Shown here in pieces: positions 43,084-52,211 of a stretch of DNA of 64,000 nucleotides (positions within the stretch are counted from its first letter, which is position 1; every line of letters begins with the position of its first letter). The position numbers were made by a program, and so were the translations under genes. Origin of the DNA: JAPPHA01 sp965242975. Its GTDB lineage: Bacteria; Pseudomonadota; Alphaproteobacteria; Rhodobacterales; Rhodobacteraceae. The DNA is taken from positions 5,270,001 to 5,334,000 of the forward strand of contig CBDETS010000007.1 in NCBI GenBank assembly GCA_965242975.1, read 5' to 3'. The notes under the pieces are model-generated. The model ran no database searches. It was not told the DNA's origin and saw nothing but the letters and a program-made list of their open reading frames with translations.

Positions 43084-44724
43084 ATGAAAGTGGAACTCTA
43101 CAATCATATCGTTCGGAGCCAGATGACGCGTCGGCGCATGCTGCAAGGCGCCGCTGGCCTGGGTGCCGCGACGGCACTCAGCGGCGTCGGCGGAATTCCG
43201 CGAGCTTTTGCCAGCGGCCACGACCTCCGGGCCGAAATCCTTAAAATACCGGGCGTTGGCATGGGCTCACCGACCGACGCCGATTGGCAGAAGGTTGGTG
43301 AGTTGTGCCTCGGGCCGACAAAGGACCGCGTGGCGGAGGGAGAATTCGCCGGCGTCGAGCTGACCTTCATGGGACTGAACAACCAGAACCTGCACAATTT
43401 CCTTTTCCGCGGGTTCCTCAAGTCCTGGGAAGCCTACACTGGAGCGACGATCAACTGGATCGACCTCGCCCAAGCCGACTACAATCCTCGCCTGCAGCAG
43501 GCGATCGCCACCGGCACCGTCGATTTCGACATCATCGAGATGGGTGCGCCATTCGAAGGTGACACGGCCGGAAAGGGCCTCCTCGACGAGATGCCCGACT
43601 GGGTCGGGGATCAGATCGAGGCGGACGACCTGGTTGGCTACCTGCAGCCTCCGGTCGGCACCTGGGATGGCAAGACCTATCGCATTACCATTGATGGCGA
43701 TTGCCACACGTTCGCGTACCGGACCGACTATTTTGGCGATGGCTCGATTACGGGACGTGCCGAACCGCCGTCGACCTGGCAGGAAGTCGATGCCATCACC
43801 AAGGAACTGGTTGGAAAGGAAGATCCCCTGACCGGGCTTGCCGCACATGGATATCTCGATCCGTTGAAAGGCTGGGGTGGATTCGGGTTCTACTTCATCG
43901 AGAACCGTGCCGCCGCATATGCGAAGCATCCGGACGATCCGGCGTGGCTTTTCGATCCCGACACGATGAAACCGCGGGTCAACAACCCGGGTTGGGTCCA
44001 GGCCATCCAGGATGTCATGGACCTCATCAACACGCCGGGCGCCTACCCTGCCGACCAGATCAATGCCGATCCGGGGACGACTGCATTCCAGCAATTCCTC
44101 GCCGGTACCGGTTCAATGCTCATGTGGTGGGGCGACGTCGGTTCGAACGCGCGGACATCGGATACGTCCGTGGTCGGTGACGTTGTTGGCTTCGGCATCA
44201 ATCCGGGATCCAACCGGGTCTACAACTCGATGACCGGCGCTTGGGAAGATGCCCACAACGAGGCGCCAAACATGGCGTACATCGGGTGGGGCATCTATGT
44301 GACCAAGCGTGTTTCGGGCGACGCCCTCAAACGCAAGGCCGCCTGGTCCGCTGCCGCTCACCTCGGTGGCAAGGACATTTCGCTCTGGATGTCGGCGTAT
44401 CCTTCCGGTTTCCAACCTTACCGGAATTCCCATTTCCTTTACGATGAATGGGAAGCAGCCGGATACGACCGGGCCTTTATCGAGGACTACCTTGGCTCGA
44501 ACGCCGACAGCTACAATCATTCGAACGCGGCGATCGAACCCCGGATTCCGGGGATCTTCCAGTACTACTCGATCGCCGAGGATGAACTGGCAAAAGGCTT
44601 TGCAGGTCAGTATGCATCGGCTCAGGAAACCGCTGATGCCATTGCCGCCGCCTGGGAAAAGATCACCGACAGCATCGGGCGTGAAAGCCAGATCGCCCTG
44701 TACAAGGCCTCGCTCGGTCTCTGA
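43084..44724 (+). CDS. Sugar ABC transporter substrate-binding protein, Tat-type signal
   Basis: 546 residues from ATG 43084; a TTG at 43078 is less likely. The N-terminus has a twin-arginine-like signal TRRRMLQGAAGLGAATALSG, so export folded through Tat is probable. The mature protein is of the extracellular solute-binding family 1 (type II fold): GVELTFMGLNNQNLHNF, DIIEMGAPFEGD, EPPSTWQEVDAITKELVG. It is longer than MalE (about 400 residues). It delivers a carbohydrate to the two permeases that follow. Given the local enzymes, a 6-deoxyhexose or its glycoside is the likely cargo. Confidence 0.9.
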   Translation: MKVELYNHIVRSQMTRRRMLQGAAGLGAATALSGVGGIPRAFASGHDLRAEILKIPGVGMGSPTDADWQKVGELCLGPTKDRVAEGEFAGVELTFMGLNNQNLHNFLFRGFLKSWEAYTGATINWIDLAQADYNPRLQQAIATGTVDFDIIEMGAPFEGDTAGKGLLDEMPDWVGDQIEADDLVGYLQPPVGTWDGKTYRITIDGDCHTFAYRTDYFGDGSITGRAEPPSTWQEVDAITKELVGKEDPLTGLAAHGYLDPLKGWGGFGFYFIENRAAAYAKHPDDPAWLFDPDTMKPRVNNPGWVQAIQDVMDLINTPGAYPADQINADPGTTAFQQFLAGTGSMLMWWGDVGSNARTSDTSVVGDVVGFGINPGSNRVYNSMTGAWEDAHNEAPNMAYIGWGIYVTKRVSGDALKRKAAWSAAAHLGGKDISLWMSAYPSGFQPYRNSHFLYDEWEAAGYDRAFIEDYLGSNADSYNHSNAAIEPRIPGIFQYYSIAEDELAKGFAGQYASAQETADAIAAAWEKITDSIGRESQIALYKASLGL

Positions 44725-44816
44725 TTCTCAAGTACGCGTAATGACTGCCAGTCGGCGGGGACAGTTGTTTTCCCGCCGGCTGGCCACCGGGTTCAGGACG
44801 GAGGGATCATACCCAC

Positions 44817-45926
44817 GTGAGCAGTGCCGAAGGCGACTATCTGCATGTCGTGACCGCTGACGATATCTCCGACCATCGGCGGAGAACAGGGCGTTTCCTC
44901 ACATGGGGAGCGGCCGCGGTGCTCGCGGTCGTGATCCTGGCGCAAATACTCAACCACAACGATTTGGCCGACCTTGGATTCGAAAACTGGCGGCCGACTC
45001 TCTACGCCTACCTGCTTTGGGCAACATGCCTGTGCATCAGCCAGGTCCTTCTGCATGGCGAACGCGGGAAGCGGACGCTGTTTGTTCTGCCGGCGGTTCT
45101 GTTTGTCGTGTCGATGGTGGTGTTTCCGCTGATCTTCGCGCTTGGTATCGCGTTTTCCAGTTGGAACCTGTCATCTCCCGACGGACGCCAATTCAACGGA
45201 CTGGACAATGTTCGCCAGATGTGGGCCGATGCGTTCTATTGGAACGCCCTCGTGAACATGGTCTGGTACACGCTCGCGATCGCGGTCGAATATGCGATCG
45301 CGTTCGGCCTGGCCTTGCTGTTGAACGCGCAGATCCGCGCCCGGAAATTCTTCCGCATAGCGTTTCTGATGCCGCTGATGCTGTCGCCGGTGGCCGTGAG
45401 CTGGATGATCGGCAAGTCCATGCTCGAAATCAGGTTCGGACCGGTCGCGCGCCTCGCACGTCAACTGGGTTGGGACACGCCTTCGTTTTTTGGATCTCCC
45501 GAGGTCGCGCGGCTGACCATCATGGTCATGGACGCATGGACGTTCATTCCGTTCATGATGATCATGATCCTTGCCGGTCTCCAGGCGATTCCGAGGGAAT
45601 TGCACGAGGCGGCCGAGGTCGATGGTGCGCCGGCCTGGAAACGATTCTGGGAAATCACTTTTCCACTGATGCTGCCGGTCTCGATTACGGCGATCCTGAT
45701 CCGGATCATTTTCAAGCTCAAGCTGGCGGACATCATCATCAATGTCACCGCGGGAGGACCCGGCGGCGCGACGGACAGCGTGACAAGTTTCATTTTCCGC
45801 GAATACCGCGACCGTTCAAACGTCGGATACGGTACGCTCCTCGCGATATTCTACCTGGTGCTGATCGTGATCGCGTTGACGGTCCTGATGAAACTGGCGG
45901 ACCGGTGGATGAGGCCGAGATACTGA
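44817..45926 (+). CDS. Sugar ABC transporter permease (MalF-type)
   Basis: 369 residues from GTG 44817 (GGAGGG about 12 bases upstream). About eight helices: two extra N-terminal ones (near 30-45 and 60-80), then the six-helix core. The EAA loop ELHEAAEVDGAPAWKRFWEITFPLM contacts the ATPase. An inner-membrane channel half that pairs with the next gene. It starts 92 bases after the binding-protein stop. Confidence 0.92.
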   Translation: MSSAEGDYLHVVTADDISDHRRRTGRFLTWGAAAVLAVVILAQILNHNDLADLGFENWRPTLYAYLLWATCLCISQVLLHGERGKRTLFVLPAVLFVVSMVVFPLIFALGIAFSSWNLSSPDGRQFNGLDNVRQMWADAFYWNALVNMVWYTLAIAVEYAIAFGLALLLNAQIRARKFFRIAFLMPLMLSPVAVSWMIGKSMLEIRFGPVARLARQLGWDTPSFFGSPEVARLTIMVMDAWTFIPFMMIMILAGLQAIPRELHEAAEVDGAPAWKRFWEITFPLMLPVSITAILIRIIFKLKLADIIINVTAGGPGGATDSVTSFIFREYRDRSNVGYGTLLAIFYLVLIVIALTVLMKLADRWMRPRY

Positions 45927-45927
45927 C

Positions 45928-46845
45928 ATGTCGGCCCAGATCTTTCACGACAGCGAGGTCGACCGGTCATTCCGCCCCGGGTGGGCGAGCCGAAGGATCG
46001 TGATCTATGGAGTCCTGATCCTTTGGGCCTTCATCTGCCTGTTTCCGATCTACTGGACGGTCACGACGTCGTTCAAGGCAGCACCAGACGTCATGAAGGG
46101 CAACCTGGTACCGTGGGTGGACTTCGTGCCCAAGTGGCTTGGCCTGAGGTCGTTGGGCCTGTCGCCGGAAACCATCGGTGCCGAAAGCACGGTTCGAGAC
46201 GAATTCCTGAAACGGTTCTGGAATTCGGCCATCGTTGCCGTTGGCTCATCGTCCTTCGCAGTTGTTCTCGGGAGTTGCGCGGCCTACGGGCTGAGCCGGT
46301 TCAGTTTCCGTTTCGGATTCATGAAGAACTCGGACATCTCGTTCTTCTTCCTGTCCCAGTTGATTCTGCCGCCTGTCGTCCTGGCACTGCCTTTCCTGGT
46401 TCTTTACAAGGAACTGGCGCTGCTCGACTCCCGGGTCGGACTGATCGCGCTCTACGCGTTGACCGTTCTGCCGATCGTGATCTGGATCATGCGTGACCAG
46501 TTCGGCTCGATTCCGGTTGAACTCGAAGAAGCTGCTCTGGTCGATGGTCAGTCAATTTGGGGCGCATTCGCGACCATAATCCTGCCGATTGCGTTGCCGG
46601 GAATGGTTGCGGCGTTCATCATTTCCCTTGTCCTGACGTGGAACGAGTATTTCTTTGCCGCTCTTCTCACGTCATCGCACGCAAAGACCCTGCCGGTGAT
46701 GGTCGCGAGCCAGACGGGGTCGCAGGGGATCGCGTGGTGGTCGATGGCCTCGCTTTCATTGGCCGCTATCCTTCCGCTCATCATCATCGGCATCATTCTC
46801 GAACGATTCATCATCAAGGGCATGGCGGCAGGTGCGGTCAAGTGA
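45928..46845 (+). CDS. Sugar ABC transporter permease (MalG-type)
   Basis: 305 residues from ATG 45928, one base after the previous stop. Six membrane helices, the first at about 25-43 (VIYGVLILWAFICLFPIYW). The EAA loop is ELEEAALVDGQSIWGAFATIILP. The C-terminus IIGIILERFIIKGMAAGAVK is typical of MalG-type proteins, which end in a docking tail (GxxAGAVK). The second half of the channel. A hairpin follows at 46858. Confidence 0.93.
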   Translation: MSAQIFHDSEVDRSFRPGWASRRIVIYGVLILWAFICLFPIYWTVTTSFKAAPDVMKGNLVPWVDFVPKWLGLRSLGLSPETIGAESTVRDEFLKRFWNSAIVAVGSSSFAVVLGSCAAYGLSRFSFRFGFMKNSDISFFFLSQLILPPVVLALPFLVLYKELALLDSRVGLIALYALTVLPIVIWIMRDQFGSIPVELEEAALVDGQSIWGAFATIILPIALPGMVAAFIISLVLTWNEYFFAALLTSSHAKTLPVMVASQTGSQGIAWWSMASLSLAAILPLIIIGIILERFIIKGMAAGAVK

Positions 46846-46857
46846 GTTGGCTGCGAA

Positions 46858-46880
46858 CTTTTGCGATGGCGACGCAAAAG
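46858..46880 (+). terminator. Hairpin behind the ABC permease operon
   Basis: CTTTTGCG (46858-46865) and CGCAAAAG (46873-46880) make a perfect 8-bp stem with a 7-base loop, starting 13 bases after the permease stop. A T tract does not follow, so it may act as a 3'-end stabiliser and not as a classic terminator. Confidence 0.4.
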
Positions 46881-47026
46881 AGGGGGTAGACGGTTTCTCC
46901 GAAACTGAGACGTGGCGCTCATCCAGGTCTTCGCGCCATGGCCTGTACCAAGAGCGGGCGAAACTGTCCGGATGAGTTAGAGATGATTCGGAAGGATCAT
47001 CCTGTGACTTCGTACTGAATTAGCCT

Positions 47027-48265
47027 TCAATCCTTGTTGCGGAGCATTCTCTGAAGGCGAGGGTGTATTGTGCTTACCAGCAAATCCAGCTTTTCCCGCA
47101 TCCACCGAACCGAACCACGAAACTCGATCGAACTCTCGTGCTTACCGAAAGGCAGTTCCTCTTCACGATGGAACCCAATCCTCGGCAACCCTTGCTTGTT
47201 TGTCCAGTATTGGAGTTCGCCTCCCATCTCGATGCGAAGTGTGTCCAAATTGTTCTTGACGCTCTCAAAGATGCGAAAGGCCCGGGGGTTGTCCTTGTTA
47301 CATGTCAGGTAGCAACCCATGCACGGAGGAGACTTTCTCTGAAGGAACCCATTGAACCGTAAGGCCCAATGGCCGACTTCCGGGTTTCCGCCCTTGAAAA
47401 TGATGAATGACTCTCTCGTAACATTTGGTACATCGACGGATACGTCCGAAAACGTAAAGTCCTCAATGACCTCGGCCCAGAAGCGGCGGTTTTCCTGTTG
47501 TAATTCGGTGAGTTCCGTCCCGTCCCGGTACGGGTCTGGCGTAGCATTGCCGGTACTGCCGACCTCGAAAGTATAGCGCGGTACGACTTCGGTTCGTGTG
47601 ACAATGCGCGGCTGCACAATGATTTGGTCCTGTTTGTCGCGGTAAAGTGCCGCCTCGACGAGTGCGAGATTGAAGTGAAGACCACTATGCTGCTGGACGA
47701 AGTCAACAATGCTTTCGACGCCTTCACGAATGCCGTCGCCGATGATCAACAATAGAAAGTTTCCACGTTTCAAGTTGCGGCTGACATTGTCCACAAAGGC
47801 GGCTTCGTTCACCTCGGGGTGAACGGAACTTACAAGTTCATGGAGCGCATTGCCCTTTTTCTTCAACGACCTGGAAACCTCCCGCTGTAGGTCCTCGTAG
47901 TTCCAGGACGCAAGTTCCTTGGCGTAGTCGAGTATTTGGCCGATGACTTCCCGACGAGCCTGCGGGTTTCGCCAAAGCTTGAATTCGGCAAGCGTCAACT
48001 TCCCGAATTCATTCACAAATGTCGCATCGACATAGCCCGCCGACGTATACAATTCCTTGCACACGGGTACTGCCCCGTCGTAGCTCGCATCGATAGAGCC
48101 GATCGGCAACGTTTGCGGGTGCCGGAACAGCAAGTCCTGCAATGTTGCTTCATCCATGCCGCCTTCCGAGACTGGGGTTCCGAGAGGAATTCGGCGAAGA
48201 GTTTCCTCCGGGGCTGTTCCGGTGGGGTCGAGCCGGATCAATTCACCATATGTACCGTCTTTCAT
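47027..48265 (-). CDS. PD-(D/E)XK nuclease-fold protein
   Basis: 412 residues. Residues 35-120 show a PD-(D/E)XK core: Glu39 in an N-terminal helix (MDEATLQDLL), Asp80 in GYVDATFVNEFGKLTLAEFK, the E-x-K pair Glu94/Lys96, and a following helix with Gln110 (REVIGQILDYAKELAS). The same architecture occurs in NucS-like and Shedu-like nucleases. The rest (about 150-412) is family-specific. All active-site residues are present, so nuclease activity is expected; target unknown. It is isolated, convergent to the ABC operon and more AT-rich than its neighbours, which suggests an inserted defence-type gene. Confidence 0.7.
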   Translation of the reverse strand: MKDGTYGELIRLDPTGTAPEETLRRIPLGTPVSEGGMDEATLQDLLFRHPQTLPIGSIDASYDGAVPVCKELYTSAGYVDATFVNEFGKLTLAEFKLWRNPQARREVIGQILDYAKELASWNYEDLQREVSRSLKKKGNALHELVSSVHPEVNEAAFVDNVSRNLKRGNFLLLIIGDGIREGVESIVDFVQQHSGLHFNLALVEAALYRDKQDQIIVQPRIVTRTEVVPRYTFEVGSTGNATPDPYRDGTELTELQQENRRFWAEVIEDFTFSDVSVDVPNVTRESFIIFKGGNPEVGHWALRFNGFLQRKSPPCMGCYLTCNKDNPRAFRIFESVKNNLDTLRIEMGGELQYWTNKQGLPRIGFHREEELPFGKHESSIEFRGSVRWMREKLDLLVSTIHPRLQRMLRNKD

Positions 48266-48354
48266 GTCCTTGCGGCCTCACCTGTTTGTCGCCCGGGCAT
48301 TCGCACTAATGCAACGGATTCGTAACCGCGCCTTTACCTGAACGGCCGTCGTTC

Positions 48355-49851
48355 TCATGAATAGCCGTCGAGTGCAGCGGCAATTTCCCTGGTCTGTTCG
48401 TAGAGTTTCCGGAACAACTCGTATTGTTTCTTGTAAACCGCAAGGTCGCGCGGAACGGCTCGTTCACGTTCGGGGTTCCAGGCTTCGATGTCCTCTGGCC
48501 GGGCTGTTCCCAACGCGCAGGCCGCGAGAAACGCGTTGCCGTAAGACGCGCCGACAGTTTTTTCCGCGATGATCTGGGGTACTCTCCCGATGTCCGAAGT
48601 CGCCTGGACCCATGTCTTGTTCCTGACGCCTCCGCCCACTGCCAGGATTCGTTGCGGGGATTGGCCGACGTCTCGGTACGTATCGATGACATGTGCGGTG
48701 CCATTCGCGATGCCTTCCAGAAGCGCTCGGTAAATGTCCCCGCGTGTATGGGTCAGGTTCAACCCGAACACGCTGCCCTTTGCCAGAGGGTCATGAATCG
48801 GTGTACGTTCCCCCGAGAAATAGGGCAAAAAAATCAGGCCATTGGCTCCGGGCGGGGACATCTTTGCCTCTTCTGCGAGAACCGCAAAGGCCTCGTCACG
48901 CGTCAGGTCGCGGGCCAACTGGTCGCGGAACCAGTGGGTCAGCGTTCCGGAAGTTGCGAGACCCGCCATGGTGGCATGGGTTTCTGGTGAGAGCCACGGT
49001 GCATACCAGAGCCGCGCGTCCCTGACCCGCTCGGTGCACAACTGAATGATGAAGATGGTCGAGCCATACATCATCATCATGTCTCCCGGGTTCCGCGTTC
49101 CCACGCTCACCGCTTCTGCAGCTGCATCGATCGTACCCGCAGTTACGGGTGTGCCTTCGGCCAGTCCGGTCTCCTGCGCTGCCTGTGCATGAATGCGGCC
49201 CGCGATTTCAACCGACCAGGTCAAGTCCGGGAGGCATTCGAGAGGAACGATTCGGTCGGTCAACTCGGTCGTCCAGTTCTGGCGGGATACGTCGTAGAGC
49301 GGGCTGAAGTTGGCCGCCGTGTAGTGGTCGATTACGTAATTCCCGGTCAGCCGAAAAACGATGTAGGACGTTGACGTCAACACCCGCGCTGTCCGCTGGA
49401 ATATCTCTGGCCTCTGCCGTCGCAACCAGAGGATCTTTGGACCAACGGACTGCGACGTCAGGGCATTGCCACACACGTCGAGGATACGGTCTTCCCCGAT
49501 TTCGTCATTGAGCAACTCGATCTCGCGCGACGCCCTTGTGTCGACGCCGTAGAGAACCGCGTTCATCAGAGGACAACCGTTCCGGTCCACCGGCAGCATG
49601 CACGGCCCGATCGCACTGGTTGCTACTGCACCGATTTCGTGAGGATCAATCCCCGAACTATCCAGGAGTGCCCGGGTGACATGGACGAAATCGTCCCACC
49701 AGTCCTCGTCCGCCCGATGTTCCGCCCAACCGGCTCGAGGAACGATCAGTTCATGGGGCCTGGATGCTCTCCCGATGATTTCGCCCGAGTGATTGACGAT
49801 CACCCCCTTGCTTTCGAAGGTGCCGATATCCAGTCCGAGGGTGTAACTCAT
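48355..49851 (-). CDS. FGGY-family carbohydrate kinase
   Basis: 498 residues. The N-terminal GLDIGTFESKGVIV is the phosphate-1 motif, Asp242 in AGTIDAAAEAVSVG is the catalytic base, and the C-terminal ILAVGGGVRNKTWVQATSDI is the adenosine motif. The pattern is closest to xylulokinase-like FGGY kinases, but the exact sugar (xylulose, fuculose or another ketose) cannot be fixed. Third gene of the minus-strand operon BtpA-M42-FGGY; its ATG overlaps the M42 stop (ATGA). Confidence 0.88.
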   Translation of the reverse strand: MSYTLGLDIGTFESKGVIVNHSGEIIGRASRPHELIVPRAGWAEHRADEDWWDDFVHVTRALLDSSGIDPHEIGAVATSAIGPCMLPVDRNGCPLMNAVLYGVDTRASREIELLNDEIGEDRILDVCGNALTSQSVGPKILWLRRQRPEIFQRTARVLTSTSYIVFRLTGNYVIDHYTAANFSPLYDVSRQNWTTELTDRIVPLECLPDLTWSVEIAGRIHAQAAQETGLAEGTPVTAGTIDAAAEAVSVGTRNPGDMMMMYGSTIFIIQLCTERVRDARLWYAPWLSPETHATMAGLATSGTLTHWFRDQLARDLTRDEAFAVLAEEAKMSPPGANGLIFLPYFSGERTPIHDPLAKGSVFGLNLTHTRGDIYRALLEGIANGTAHVIDTYRDVGQSPQRILAVGGGVRNKTWVQATSDIGRVPQIIAEKTVGASYGNAFLAACALGTARPEDIEAWNPERERAVPRDLAVYKKQYELFRKLYEQTREIAAALDGYS

Positions 49852-50954
49852 GGATGGCCCTGTTCCCGGCCGAGATCGAAATCCGGCCCGATGCGCTCGA
49901 GGGCTGCGACAAGCAGGCGTTCGAGCGACACGAGATCCGAAAGATCACAGACTTCGAGGCTGGAGTGGGAGTAACGCATGGGAAATCCGACATCGATCGA
50001 GACGACACCGTCCCCCAACAACTGCACGTACGAAAGATCGGTCAGAATTCCCGTTTGGGCGCTGCGCTGCAGGGGTATGTTTTCGTCGGCAGCCGTCGAT
50101 TCGAACAGCCTCACAGCAGCCGGATGCGGGATCACCCCGTTCAGGGTGCCACGGCCATGAAACGAATACAGGCTGATCCCCGGGCCGCCGCCAAGCCGCA
50201 TCGATCCTCGATCCGCCAGGTCCGGCGTGTCGGTCGCGAGCATGAGATCGATCTGGATGGCGATGTCGGGTTTCAGGTTTTGTGCCGCCACGACGGCGCC
50301 CCGCAGGTTGAATTCCTCTTGAACAGAGAAAACGACGTGAACCGTTGGATGCCCTGCAGACTCTGCCAGTGCCCGAGCCACGCTGATCAGCACGGCGCAA
50401 CCCGCCCGGTCGTCCACGCTTGTACCCGCAATCCTGGATCCGGCCAGGTCCATGACGACAGGCCTGTAGACCACCGACGTGCCGATTTCGATCCCCGCTT
50501 CCTCGACAGACATGCGGGACTGATGCCCGGTGTCAATGCGCAGGTCCGGAGTTGCAACGATCGTCTGACGATGTTCCGGCGGTGTTGCGTGATGGCTCAT
50601 GTTTCCAATGACACCGGGAACATCGCGGCCTTCCCCAACGCACACCAGCACGGCCTGCGATGCCAGGGCGCGTTCCGGAACACCGCCCAGGCGTGTGACC
50701 CGGACAGATCCATCGTCCTCGACCTTCCTGACAACGAACCCCAATTGATCCATATGGGCGAAGACCATGACGCACGGTGCGTCCGGGTTTCCGTCGATCG
50801 TCGCAACGAGATTTCCCAGCCTGTCGTGCCGACTGGCGATTCCTGCGGCGTCAAGATGAGCAGAGATCGTCCTGCGCACGCGGTCTTCGTGTCCGGAAAG
50901 ACCGGGGATCAGCATGAGTTCCCCAAGCAGCCGCCGGTATTCGTCGACTGTCAC
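49848..50954 (-). CDS. M42-family metallopeptidase
   Basis: 368 residues. Metal and catalytic residues of M42 aminopeptidases are visible: His67 in FAHMDQLG, the bridging Asp in TSVDDRAG (181/182), the Glu pair QEEF (213/214), an Asp in AIQIDLMLATD, and His near the end in MRYSHSSLEV. In sugar operons such enzymes are sometimes annotated as endoglucanase or aminopeptidase homologues; a true role here is not known. It overlaps the genes on both sides by ATGA, so all three are translationally coupled. Confidence 0.88.
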   Translation of the reverse strand: MTVDEYRRLLGELMLIPGLSGHEDRVRRTISAHLDAAGIASRHDRLGNLVATIDGNPDAPCVMVFAHMDQLGFVVRKVEDDGSVRVTRLGGVPERALASQAVLVCVGEGRDVPGVIGNMSHHATPPEHRQTIVATPDLRIDTGHQSRMSVEEAGIEIGTSVVYRPVVMDLAGSRIAGTSVDDRAGCAVLISVARALAESAGHPTVHVVFSVQEEFNLRGAVVAAQNLKPDIAIQIDLMLATDTPDLADRGSMRLGGGPGISLYSFHGRGTLNGVIPHPAAVRLFESTAADENIPLQRSAQTGILTDLSYVQLLGDGVVSIDVGFPMRYSHSSLEVCDLSDLVSLERLLVAALERIGPDFDLGREQGHP

Positions 50955-51763
50955 GACGGATTCCTGGATTCATTGACCCGCGCCATGAAGTCGCGCGCCC
51001 GCTCCGGGTCGATCGCGTTCCAGGTGTCGCCGTCGTACTTGAGGGCCGAACCGACGATGCAACCGTCGGCGATGTCGAGGACATCGGCGACGGTATCGTG
51101 CTTCACGCCGGTATTCGCCATCACGGGAATGTCGGGCAACGCAACCTTGACCGAACTCAGGGCCCCGAGGGACGCGGCCTCGCCGGTGATCGGTCCGGAG
51201 ACGAGAATGGCATCCGGAATCGATGAAAACACCGCGGACCGCGCACGCTCGGCCAGGGGGCGTTCGTCCAGGCTGTGGGCGAATTCGGCCGACACGTTGT
51301 ACAGCATCAGGAGGTCCTGCCGTTCCAGGCGATCTCGATACCGCATCGCCTGACCGGCATTCGGGGTCCATTGTCCCATGTCCGACGCATAGTAACCCGT
51401 GAAGATCTCGCGCACGAAGGCTGCGCCTGTCGCTGCGGCGAGTGCAACGCTGGCCATCGGATCCCAGAGGACGTTGACACCAAACGGCACCGTGATTTCC
51501 TTGCGAAGGTGCCCGATGACGTACGCCATGGTCGCGGTCGAGGCGACGTCGACGTCAAGCTCATACGGGCGGTCGTTTTCGTTGCCGAACATGACGGCAT
51601 CGAACCCTGCCGAACAGAGCGCCGCGAGGTCAGACCGGGCAGCTTCGAGCAGGCCATCGATACCAGCGTCGCCGTCGTGAAGTGGCGCCCCGGGGAGCGC
51701 TCCGAGATGAACCATCCCGATGACCGGCTTGCCGGTTCGAAACACGCCTTCGAAACGAGTCAT
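50951..51763 (-). CDS. BtpA/SgcQ-family TIM-barrel protein
   Basis: 270 residues from ATG 51763, with GAGGA upstream; an in-frame ATG at 51799 lacks a site. Family segments: GMVHLGALPGAP, GFDAVMFGNENDRPY, VPFGVNVLWDPMASVALAAATGA, and VMANTGVKHDTVADVLDIADGCIVGSALK (split by position). BtpA was named in photosystem I biogenesis, but most bacterial homologues lie in sugar operons (SgcQ) and are probably sugar-phosphate enzymes. First gene of the operon with M42 and FGGY. Confidence 0.9.
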   Translation of the reverse strand: MTRFEGVFRTGKPVIGMVHLGALPGAPLHDGDAGIDGLLEAARSDLAALCSAGFDAVMFGNENDRPYELDVDVASTATMAYVIGHLRKEITVPFGVNVLWDPMASVALAAATGAAFVREIFTGYYASDMGQWTPNAGQAMRYRDRLERQDLLMLYNVSAEFAHSLDERPLAERARSAVFSSIPDAILVSGPITGEAASLGALSSVKVALPDIPVMANTGVKHDTVADVLDIADGCIVGSALKYDGDTWNAIDPERARDFMARVNESRNPS

Positions 51764-52211
51764 GATTTCATCCTCAAATCCCGGGACTTCTTCCAACACT
51801 CAACCCGTGAATTTTGGCAGCGGGTGGTGGAAACTTTAGCATAGGTTTTGGATTGCCCCCCTTCAACCTGTTGACCCTTCACCCCTTCACCGTTTGGCTT
51901 TTTCGGTTCCGCGCACCGTGCAGTGGCGTCGAGCTCGGAAGAAAGCAAAACGGCGAAACGGGTAACTGGATGGAATCACAAGGTGCGGACGGCGAAGAGG
52001 CGCGCCGCCGGGCAGCGCACGGTTCAAGGCAGGGGAGGCCCCGGTTTCCGAGCCGCTCGCGGCTCGGCCAAACGACACGGCACGGTACAACGCGCCACCT
52101 TTTGCATGTTCAGCAGGCCCCACCCGAATGAAGTACGGGGATGACATTCAAAGTGCCACCCGTCAGCCTCGACTTGGCGAGATTGCAACTACTGTTGCAT
52201 TCGCAGCCGTG
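51764..52211. other. Gap with the promoter region of the BtpA operon
   Basis: No gene supported. It should hold the promoter of the minus-strand BtpA operon near 51790-51880. A plus-strand frame at 51814-52131 has no family features and an odd Arg/Gly-rich end. It also marks the left border of the EEP/three-Cys insertion; no flanking repeat was found by eye. Confidence 0.35.
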
